A stretch of DNA of 64,000 nucleotides from Globisporangium splendens. Taxonomy: Eukaryota > Oomycota > Peronosporomycetes > Pythiales > Pythiaceae. Made by a program: the position numbers and the translations under genes. Each line of letters begins with the position of its first letter. Position 1 is the stretch's first letter. Where the stretch lies: NCBI GenBank assembly GCA_006386115.1, contig VFIW01000058.1, positions 124,001 to 188,000 on the forward strand, written 5' to 3'. The notes beneath the pieces were generated by a model, which did no database searches, was not told the DNA's origin, and was given only the letters and a program-made list of their open reading frames with translations. Of the stretch, positions 32,616 to 40,694 are shown piece by piece.

Positions 32616-33896
32616 ATGGCCCCGTCCTGGTTCTCTCTCCGCAAGCAGCAATCCCCGACCGTTGCCACCGGCGCCAAGCCGCACAGTGAAACCCCAGACG
32701 ACGACTCGCTGCTGTTCCTGCGCGAGAGCTCCGAACAGACGCCTATCCCCGTGATGGAGGAACCGACGGTGGGCGTGGGCGTGGCGGAGGACTCCATGCT
32801 GAGCATGCGCCCGAGCATCCTCGAGTTCCGCTCGTCCCGCTTCACGCGCGTCAACCATCAGCGCCAGCAGCTGCTGCAGGCCATGGCGGACGCCGCCAAC
32901 GCCGCCGTCAAGAAGCCCCAGGATGAGGACGACGACGCGCGCAGCACCACGTCGTCCACGCGCACGACGGAGAAGACGACGCAGGACGAGGACGAGGACA
33001 ACGACGACGACTGCGGCGGCGGCGGCGGCGGCTTCACGACCGAAGACGACGACGATGACGACGACGACTACAGCGCTGCGGAATCCGACGATACGTTTAG
33101 TGTGGACGCAGAGGACACCATGCGCATCTCCCGGCGGCATCGCCGCCAACAGCGCCGGTCCCAGCACAAGATGAATACGCCGACCATCACGCTGCCGTCG
33201 CCCAGTGTGGGGTTGAGCAACAACAACAATGCGGGCACGGACAGCGAGGATGAATACGACGACGACGACGACCTGCTGCTGATGCCCATGCCAGCGTCAC
33301 AGGAGGTGCCGCTGCTCGAGGTCGTGGCCGAGGACGACGAGAACGATGTGGACGTGATCCTGTGCCCCGATCCGCGCCGCCTGCCGCGCACGATGGTCGT
33401 GGACGAGGACGGCTTCCAGATCTCGCGCGAGTCGCTCATGGTGTCGGCATCGCGCATCGACCGCGCCGCGACCATTAAGGCTGGGCTGCTCTTCAAGCAG
33501 GGCTTTGGACTGCTCAACGGCGGCTGGAAGGTGCGGTACGTCGCGCTCACGTCCACCAAGATGACGTTCTTCCGCGAGGAGCACGGCCGCAAGCGCGGTG
33601 AGATCGATCTCGCGCAGTGCACGACCAAGTCGATCGAGATCATGCCGCGCGACTCGGTCTACGACGGCGCGCACGCGACCGTGTGGCGGTTCGCGATCCG
33701 CGGCAAGGGCGGTCGCCGCGTGCTGCTCGCCGCGTACTCGGAGGCCGAGATGAAGGACTGGCTGCGGTGTCTCCACGTCGCGCTCGCGGTGCAGGGCGCA
33801 GGTGTCGGCCGCTTCACGGACTTTGTCGTGCCCAGCGGCACCTTCCTCGCAGACAAGAACGCCGGCCTCATGCGCTCGTCAGCCAACTTTCGGTAA
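32616..33896 (+). CDS. PH-domain protein with long acidic disordered region
   Basis: Single-exon protein of 426 residues from ATG 32616 (MAPSWFSLRKQQ); the frame is open upstream to a TTG but has no other ATG. Residues ~25-110 are Ser/Pro/Glu-rich. Residues ~105-270 alternate acidic tracts (poly-Asp, Gly-rich GGGGGG, more Asp/Glu) with basic patches (RRHRRQQRRSQHK). The C-terminal ~110 residues form a pleckstrin-homology domain: TIKAGLLFKQGFGLLNGGWKVRYVAL (beta1-beta2 with K/R for phosphoinositide), KMTFFREEHGRKRGEIDLAQ, VWRFAIRGKGGRRVLLAAYS, and the terminal helix EAEMKDWLRCLHVAL with the invariant Trp. Predicted role is membrane recruitment through phosphoinositides. No catalytic domain is present. 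Confidence 0.85.
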   Translation: MAPSWFSLRKQQSPTVATGAKPHSETPDDDSLLFLRESSEQTPIPVMEEPTVGVGVAEDSMLSMRPSILEFRSSRFTRVNHQRQQLLQAMADAANAAVKKPQDEDDDARSTTSSTRTTEKTTQDEDEDNDDDCGGGGGGFTTEDDDDDDDDYSAAESDDTFSVDAEDTMRISRRHRRQQRRSQHKMNTPTITLPSPSVGLSNNNNAGTDSEDEYDDDDDLLLMPMPASQEVPLLEVVAEDDENDVDVILCPDPRRLPRTMVVDEDGFQISRESLMVSASRIDRAATIKAGLLFKQGFGLLNGGWKVRYVALTSTKMTFFREEHGRKRGEIDLAQCTTKSIEIMPRDSVYDGAHATVWRFAIRGKGGRRVLLAAYSEAEMKDWLRCLHVALAVQGAGVGRFTDFVVPSGTFLADKNAGLMRSSANFR

Positions 33897-34285
33897 ACAG
33901 CATTATGAACAGATAATGTGTGGAGTCCGAGTGGAAGAATCAGCAACCGCCGCGGCGTCTAAATGAATGAAGCCCACGGCGAAGTATATGGACATGGAAG
34001 AAGACAACGACCGCCAGCAGCAGACGTGCTGGTGACACCACCCGCCAAGGGTAGAAACAAAACAGTGAGTGTACCAAGGGAGCAAGCAGAAGAGCAACAA
34101 GGAAAGCCAAGGCATTTCTTCATCTTCGCCGCCACCCGACAACCAGTAATTTAATCAAACTCTCTAGATATATGGCGACAAGTGCGCTGTTCAAGTCTCG
34201 CGATCTACTGGGTATTTTATATATATGAATGGATGCATGTTTGCCATGGAAAAAGCCCTTGTCTTGTGTCGTGTAGGCTCGTTGT
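33897..34285. other. Convergent intergenic region
   Basis: About 390 bases between the 3' ends of the PH-domain gene (plus) and the tail-anchored gene (minus). Only short, unconvincing ORFs occur. Confidence 0.5.
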
Positions 34286-35906
34286 TTAGCCCAGCATCGT
34301 ATGCATAAAGAGCGCGACGATGAGACACAGCACGAGGTCCACGTGTTGGCTCATGAGCATCTTGGCGCGAAGCAGCGGCAGGTTCAGGTGAGAAGGAGAA
34401 TGCGTCGCCTGCATTGTTGTCTCTGTGGCTTGGTTCTCATTGTTTGCTGTGCTTTTGAACGCAGGTGATGGCGCCGTGTTGAAGATCGTCGGTATCTGCT
34501 TGATCGCTATACTGCTGCTGCTGGGTAGGAGGATGATGCGTCGCGTCGCGATGCGGAGGTTCTTCGTCATGCTGCGCTTGAGGCGCATCTGCTGCGAATG
34601 CGCCTTCATGGTCTCAAACGCGAGCTTCTTCCTTGTGGTATTGCGCAGCGAGTGGTCTCCGTGCTGCTTCGACGCAGTAAACACGCGATACTTGAGCTTC
34701 AAATCCCGCGCATGCCGCAATGACGACGAGTCTCTCATTGAGCTTCGACGCCAAGCCTGAAATACTTGGCGGCAAAGCACGCGGTCGCGGGTATTCGCAA
34801 GCGTGCTCATCGCGTTGGTCCTCACCGTATCCTCAACCTCATCGTCGTCGAAGTCGCTCAAGTAGTCCGCGCGACGCAGGATCTCTGAGAATTCCGAGTC
34901 CTGGTCGGTTTCCAGGTCATCTTGGTCGCCATCAAAGGATCCTGCAAGGTCAGTCGCGAACGACGAAGGCGAGTTCGCGGTGGACGCGTAGTCAAAGTCC
35001 GTGGACGCTCGCGATGGCCGCTTGATCACCAACTGCTTTGGCGCGAAGACGTTTTCTGCTGGACGCTCGGACGAAGTCTCCTCGGCATAGTCAAAATTGG
35101 GGTTCTCGTCCTCGAGCTCGTGGATTTCGTTCGCGCACGCGAACAGGAACTCTTTGCAGTGGTGCAAACTCAATTTCTTTGGCTGTCCGTTGTCTTTCGA
35201 CCCCGTGGTTTTCGTCTTCTGTAGTGCTGGCGCAACTGTAAACTGAAGATCAGTGTCGTCGCGATCGTAGCAAAAAGAAGGCGGCATGATAGGTATGTCG
35301 TCTCCACCTCCTTCCGAAGTCGCGACATCCGACGCGGCGTCAAAGCGGGCATCCTGGGTATACTTCTTGGGAAGAGCCATAGATCCTTCATGGAGCTTGG
35401 TCAGCATGTCTATGCATTGCTTCCGCATCGACGCGTTATCCAGAGGCAGCGCCACCAGCGTTTGCAAAATCGGGATCGTTCCTGCGACAGTCGGCCGTTC
35501 CTGATCCAGGAGACTCAGCATCACCTGGACGATCGCGGCTCTAGCATTGATTGCAGGCTCAAGAGTGAGCTCCCTGGAGCAAAGACAAAAGGGGACCAGA
35601 AAATGTCGTCTGTGCTTACCTGAGCGACGCCATCTTGGTTGTTCCGTCTGAGGAAGACTTTGTCTGGAATTTTGCGGTTTGTTGCTGTGGAAATGGCGAC
35701 GATCGTGACGAGCTGGCCTTTGCTGTTGGCCAGTGTGGTGACGAAGCCACGTTCTGAAGGTGCTTCTTGATCGGCGACTTCGTTCCGGATGTCATGACCT
35801 GCTGCATCGTCTGGGTGGTCTTTGTCACTGCCAGTGATGATTTCTGCGGTTGCTGCTTCCCCCCGCGTCGACCAGGCATCGTCGTTGGCAGCGGCATGAT
35901 CACCAT
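34286..35906 (-). CDS. Tail-anchored protein of unknown function
   Basis: Two exons (35906-35620 and 35573-34286) with an unusually short 46-base intron (35574-35619, GTAAGC...CTCCAG) encode about 524 residues; ATG 35906 or 35897 could be the start. The N-terminal ~95 residues are basic, Gln/Ser/Thr-rich. A helical repeat-like segment follows (MLSLLDQERPTVAGTIPI, NASMRKQCIDMLTKLHEG), then a largely acidic disordered region with FDGDQDDLETDQDSEF. Near residues 375-440 there is a set of short VF-A-W / VF-A-S / AFETMK segments spaced ~30 residues apart, loosely like Sfi1/centrin-binding repeats. The last ~20 residues (VDLVLCLIVALFMHTML) are a single hydrophobic helix at the extreme C-terminus, the hallmark of a tail-anchored membrane protein. 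The function is unrecognised. Confidence 0.65.
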
Positions 35907-35953
35907 CGTATCGTTTCTTCGAGTGATTTGCAAGCGGATGTTGATTCGACGTG

Positions 35954-36245
35954 TCAATTTCTCATCTGAGGTTCACTTGCGCTGGAACGGATCGCCATTC
36001 CACTTCCTGAGATATTGAATGCGTCCTTGAGGGGACGAGCACTGCCGTTCATCCTACGAGTCTGCGTTTGGTCCTCGCTCATCACCCACTCGACCTGATC
36101 GGAAACCTGCTGCTGGCCTCGCCAGAACGAGATGAGAGGAACGAGTCCAGAGCATATGCGGTGTGGGACTACAAATAAGCATCTGCCAGGTTTGCTCACT
36201 CTCACCAAAGAGGGCGATGACTGACTTGTGGCTTTGAAACCTCAT
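35954..36245 (-). CDS. Possible small gene upstream of the tail-anchored gene
   Basis: An 85-residue product can be assembled from ATG 36245 (MRFQSHKSVIALF) through a 37-base candidate intron (GTGAGA...TTGTAG, about 36167-36203) to the stop at 35954, giving a core of WRGQQQVSDQVEWVMSED and a Ser-rich end. The intron is shorter than others in the window and no domain is evident. The start lies only 14 bases from the start of the divergent 36260 gene. Treat as tentative. Confidence 0.28.
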
Positions 36246-36259
36246 CTGATGGGACTAGC

Positions 36260-37250
36260 ATGAGCGTCCTACCAAGCGAACGCAGCGCCGCCAAGCCCAC
36301 CTCCCAAGACGACAATGCTGCACGTGCCCTGGATTCCTACGCGCATCGGCTCGCAGGCGCCTCGACACTCGAACTGCTGCATCGAATCCCGCATTCCAGC
36401 GAGCCAATCCCGCAGATCTCCGACCATGTCTCCAGGGAAATGGTGCGACTCGCGATCGCGGAAGAGGATCATCTACAGCAGCATCAAAAGGTAAGCGAAC
36501 CTGAGTATTTTGCTCTCTGGAAGACCTAGAGGATGCATACTTGCATTGATGCATGTTGTGGTTGCTTTATAGATTGGCAAGCCTGTCCAGAACATCACAA
36601 CACTTGGGGAGCGACTCGGTCGGCCAAAGGAGCGCTTGATCCCCGGAACTCCAGTGACCAGGAAGCTACATGCAGGACGACTTCTTCGCACTGGCGGCAA
36701 AGACATGCTGACGAGCTCCAGGTCGGCGCCAACACTCCCGCATCCACACCGCGTGTTGCACGACCAATTACGGCTCGACGCCATGTCTGATGCGAAAGCG
36801 AAAGAAGACGCTTTGGATCTCGCGCTGCAGCAACAGGCTGCTCTGGACGGTAGTACTAAAAGTCATGAGATCAAGACAACTCCCTTAAGTTACGACGAAT
36901 CGCTCAGATAGCATCGCCAGCGACTCGAAGACGAGTTGCTGCACATGACCAAGAAACTCAACCGCAAGTACTCGAAGCAATTGTTCCCCACGCGCTCGCC
37001 GTCGCCAAGCAAGATCCACGAGCTAGCAACGAAGTGGAGCCACCCTGATGCTCAGACCGTGCTCAGCGAACAGGAGCGCTACGACATGTACATGGAAGGA
37101 AGGTTCGCGACGCAGACCCAGATGGACTTCTACGAGCGCGACATGGAGCCCCGCGACAGCACGAACAACAAGCACCGGCACAACACGTGCCACACGAAGT
37201 ACGGCAACGCGCTTGCCCTCAACAAGAACAGTCTCCGCGGCAAATTCTAG
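36260..37250 (+). pseudogene. Unknown protein gene interrupted by an in-frame TAG
   Basis: Exon 1 36260-36490 and exon 2 36573-37250 flank an 82-base intron (GTAAGC...TTATAG, phase 0). The joined frame would give ~302 residues, but a TAG at 36909-36911 splits it after SYDESLR; the same frame resumes at once with HRQRLEDELLHMTKKLNRK. No alternative splice removes the stop without shifting frame. The translation has TTLGERLGRPKERLIPGTPV, a basic LHAGRLLRTGGK segment, an acidic helix rich in Ala/Asp/Glu, LFPTRSPSPSK, WSHPDAQTVLSEQERYDMYM and a C-terminal KHRHNTCHTKYGNALALNK. No domain was recognised. It may be a nonsense allele, a sequencing error, or an obligate read-through; a real downstream frame of 113 codons suggests it was recently functional. 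It ends 28 bases from the 3' end of the next gene. Confidence 0.55.
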
Positions 37251-37278
37251 GCAACAGTGTTGTATAAATTATGGCTTT

Positions 37279-38195
37279 TTATTGATAATAGGACCCGACG
37301 CGCGCACTGCCCAGAAGCTGCTTGATTCGGTCTTCTTCGACGGAGTTCTTGGACACGGAAGGCGTGAACACGACGCGCTCCTCGAACCGCGGCGAGAGCA
37401 TGCGCGCGATGTCCATGGTCTCGATGGACGACGGCTGCTGCGTGATCAGCAAGTTGATGCTCTCCTCCTGCAGCTGCCGCTCCTTGAGCTTGCGGTCTCG
37501 CAGTCGCTTGGCCGCGAGTCCTGGGGCTGCGTGACCTGCTAACTCACTGCGCACTTGCTTCTCCTGTTCCTGCTGCCATTGCAGGCGTCGCGCCTGGGCA
37601 TCCTTTTCACGCGCAGACTGGATGCGCACTTGGCAGCGGCGAGTCTACCACACCAGCAGAACGAAACAAGCAATTATGAGGTAAGAACGAGGTAGTTGAA
37701 GACGAATGAGAAAGAAGAACGTACGGCTTCAGCCAGGTCGTCTGCCGTGGAGCGTTTGACGTCGCACTGTGCAAAGCAATGAAGAGAACCAAATGGTCAG
37801 AGAGCCCAGGACGACTTCGATCGGTCTCAGTTCACGTTGAGACCTACCTGAATGAGAATGGTCTCCGCAGCGGAGCCTGACCCAGGCGTGACGCTCTTGA
37901 ACAGGCCGTGGTCGATCCGCAATGAAGGCTTGGCCTGGAAGTCGATCGGGTACGCCATCTTGGCCGCGATCATCAGCGATCGCTCGCGCAGCAGCTCCTC
38001 TCGTCGGCGCCTCGCGTCTCCATGGCGCTCACCTGACAGTGCAACCAAGGCACAAGTCAGTCAATGCGTATAGCAACGAAGATGGAGTGTCAATATGCAA
38101 AACTGGACGCCACGTCTTACTCGGATGCGCCACTCTCCTGCTCTCCACTGGCGTCTGGCAATCACAGCGCAGCCACGCGACAAAAAGCTGCGCAT
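37279..38195 (-). CDS. Basic helical protein of unknown function
   Basis: Four exons are proposed: 38195-38121, 38027-37848, 37766-37725 (42 bases) and 37644-37279, encoding 220 residues. Introns 37767-37847, 37645-37724 and 38028-38120 have GT/AG ends; the last requires a GTGAG acceptor seven bases beyond a CAG, so the first exon is uncertain. The central part reads REELLRERSLMIAAKMAYPI, DFQAKPSLRIDHGLFKSV and ILIQCDVKRSTADDLAEA, then a highly charged helical stretch (LQWQQEQEKQVRSEL, KRLRDRKLKERQLQEES) and a C-terminal RIKQLLGSARVGSYYQ. No domain was recognised; the composition suggests a nuclear or cytoskeletal scaffold. It is convergent with the TAG-interrupted gene, sharing a 28-base gap. 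Confidence 0.55.
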
Positions 38196-38755
38196 ATACC
38201 CGGTTTCTTTTGGATTGGTTTTTCCTGCAGCGCGTGTTTTTATTTAAAGTGTTTCGGTGCTTTTACGGAAATAGCTGACTTCCGCGCATCGCATCTCAAT
38301 GTTGACTGGAATCGGAGAAGGTGACGCGGATCCATTCGGCTTTCTCGCGTTAAAGATGGCGCTTCGGTGCAGCGAGGGAACGACGACGGCGACATAGAGA
38401 TGCAGCAACGCCACTCGCTGTCTCTCGCCAAAGCAGATGAGCTTCTTGGCATTTGTCAACAGGACATATAGAGCGCGAGGGAATGCGCAGGAGAAAAAAA
38501 GAGTCTCCGCATGATAGAAACACGTCAAACGGAGTGACGCGCTCACAATTCTTTCTTTGGTGTCAAACGCAAAGCGGGTCGGCGTTCGGCTGTTAATACG
38601 CGAGCCTCAACAAGATCTTCAGTCCACGAGTTCAAGCCGTCGACTTGTGCCTTCGTACTTTTCTTAGCGGCTTGATTCTAGAAAGCGCACAGCGAAAGGG
38701 GCAGCACATTCCCCATTGCGTCTCGTGATCAAGACCACATCCCAACCAGTCAGCG
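38196..38755. promoter_or_regulatory. Divergent promoter region
   Basis: About 560 bases between the start of the basic helical gene (minus) and the coiled-coil gene (plus). A TTTAAATAAAA-like AT patch lies near 38230-38245. Overlapping minus-strand ORFs at 38240-38546 have no recognisable content. Confidence 0.4.
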
Positions 38756-40663
38756 ATGGTGCCGTCCCCATTGAACGACGCTCTTCCTCATGGCGAGTAC
38801 ACCGGAGAGCACGCCACTGACCGCCATTTCAGCAGTAAGGACCGCGACATTGATGACTCCACAGCAACGAGCGATGGCTGGGACTTTCCAGAAGTCGACG
38901 GCTATGAATCGACTGACGACGATGAAGAGGAGGACGACGAGCGTTGCCAGTTGCTCTCGAGCATCTCGCAGCTCATTTCGCGCATGCTCGAGTCCCAAGA
39001 AGACGAAGACAACCAGGACGATGGCCTCAGTAACAACAGCCCAGAGCATGACAACGAGACTTCAGTGAAAGCTGGACCAGGCTCTGCTGACGCTCTATCA
39101 CAAGGCAGCACGGCCCGCGAGTTGGTTTTGCAGCGCACGCTCTCGCAGGCGCTTCTCGAACTCACAAGCGAGCAGGACAACGTCCGACTTGCTGCGAATG
39201 CGGGGAATGCGCTCTTGGACCAACTTGACGACGCGCGAGCGGAGACCCACGCGGTTTTAGACCAGCTTCACAAGTGCCAGCAAGAACTCGAAGCCGCGCA
39301 AGTTGAGAAACTCCGCTTGACGCAGCAATGCGACGTCATGGAGCGCGAGTTGATGCAATTTCACGAAGCCCAGTCCAGCACCGAACTTGAGGCTCCTTGT
39401 CGTGTGAACGTGGTGGTCAATGAAGAGGAATATGGCGAAAAGCGTCAGCACACGGCAGTAAACTGGAATGCGATTGTGGAAGAGAACAACGAGCTCAAAC
39501 GAAGATGCCTCGAGTTGGAAAGCCAGCAAACCAAGGAGCGCTCGGCGTTCCGCAAGCTTCAGCACCAGCGTTTGAATGTACAGACAAAGTTGGATCACTT
39601 GCTGATGAAGCACGGCCGTGCCAACGAGGACGTGGCGTTCTTGACTACCCAGATTAAACAGCTTCAAGTCGATCACAACGACGTCATCGCTGCACGTGAC
39701 AACCTTCGGGTTACTGCACGACGCCTCCAGAGTGAGAACAGCACGCTGCTCCAGAAGCTCGAAGATCGAGACGCGCTCATTAACTCGCTTTACAACGAGA
39801 GACGAGGGGCGAGCACGGCTGCACAAGTGCTGGAAAACCGGGTCGCGAGGCTGGAAACGGAAAACCAAACGTTTGCAAAGGCGCTTGCAGCATCGAAAAA
39901 GCAATTGGAGACGCACAACTGTCCCAACGACGGCAGCCATGAGGAGACTATGCGTCTGCAGCAGCACGCGAGAGACCTCGAACAATTGCTCGAGGAAGCG
40001 CAGCACGCGCTGGCCGAACTCAAAATGGAAAACCGAGTCCTCCGCCGCCACAACAAATCGCCAGCAGGGCCAACTGAAGTCGTCGAGCATTACGTTCGAC
40101 GCCGAAAGTCCATGGCAACAATCACGTGTGCAGAACTTCTGGCCGCCGACAACGCGTATTGTTCGCTCCAGGACCAGCAGCGCCAGCGAGCGAAAACGTA
40201 CGACGGAATTGAGCGGACAATCGGCAGAACCTTCCAACAAGAAGAGGATCAGGAATCGCATGATGACGCGCATGTTCAAAGTGCAGTTGTGAAGCAAGTT
40301 GCGCCGTCACTTGACCAAGATGTATCTCGGTTGCCTGCCACGAGCTCTGAGCCCCAGATTGAGGCTGTTTCTGCTCCTATTGGCACAAGACAGCACAGCA
40401 ACAGCAACCCAACGTTCCTCCACGAAGTCGCAGCCCGGCGGCGGCGCTACACGTATACAGTAGAGACTATGAGGCCAGCAGAGGAGTTTAACCAGAGCAC
40501 GCATGCAGGAGAGCGGATGCGGCGATCGACAATCGCTGATGCCAGTGTTCTTGAGAGCTCGTCGCTTGTGAAATCACTAGGGGGGACTCCCACCGCGCCA
40601 TTGTACTTTGGTCTCTCGTTTATTGCGTGTGCGACGGCGGCAGGAATCCTCTCGCGTCGATAA
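38756..40663 (+). CDS. Long coiled-coil, tail-anchored protein
   Basis: Single-exon protein of 635 residues from ATG 38756. The first ~110 residues are acidic and disordered (DDDEEEDDERC). Residues ~120-430 are an almost continuous coiled coil: QRTLSQALLELTSEQDNVRL, QLDDARAETHAVLDQLHKC, ENNELKRRCLELESQQ, KLDHLLMKHGRANEDVAFL, ENRVARLETENQTFAKAL, ARDLEQLLEEAQHALAEL. Then comes a basic/disordered region and a C-terminal hydrophobic segment YFGLSFIACATAAGILSRR, giving a probable C-terminal membrane anchor with a short luminal/basic end. This architecture suits a golgin, tether or nuclear-envelope/centrosome linker. The protein is not a recognised named family member. The gene is convergent with the KH gene, with only 31 bases between stop codons. 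Confidence 0.75.
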   Translation: MVPSPLNDALPHGEYTGEHATDRHFSSKDRDIDDSTATSDGWDFPEVDGYESTDDDEEEDDERCQLLSSISQLISRMLESQEDEDNQDDGLSNNSPEHDNETSVKAGPGSADALSQGSTARELVLQRTLSQALLELTSEQDNVRLAANAGNALLDQLDDARAETHAVLDQLHKCQQELEAAQVEKLRLTQQCDVMERELMQFHEAQSSTELEAPCRVNVVVNEEEYGEKRQHTAVNWNAIVEENNELKRRCLELESQQTKERSAFRKLQHQRLNVQTKLDHLLMKHGRANEDVAFLTTQIKQLQVDHNDVIAARDNLRVTARRLQSENSTLLQKLEDRDALINSLYNERRGASTAAQVLENRVARLETENQTFAKALAASKKQLETHNCPNDGSHEETMRLQQHARDLEQLLEEAQHALAELKMENRVLRRHNKSPAGPTEVVEHYVRRRKSMATITCAELLAADNAYCSLQDQQRQRAKTYDGIERTIGRTFQQEEDQESHDDAHVQSAVVKQVAPSLDQDVSRLPATSSEPQIEAVSAPIGTRQHSNSNPTFLHEVAARRRRYTYTVETMRPAEEFNQSTHAGERMRRSTIADASVLESSSLVKSLGGTPTAPLYFGLSFIACATAAGILSRR

Positions 40664-40694
40664 CTTCGTACGAAGGAACTGATAACAACAAATT

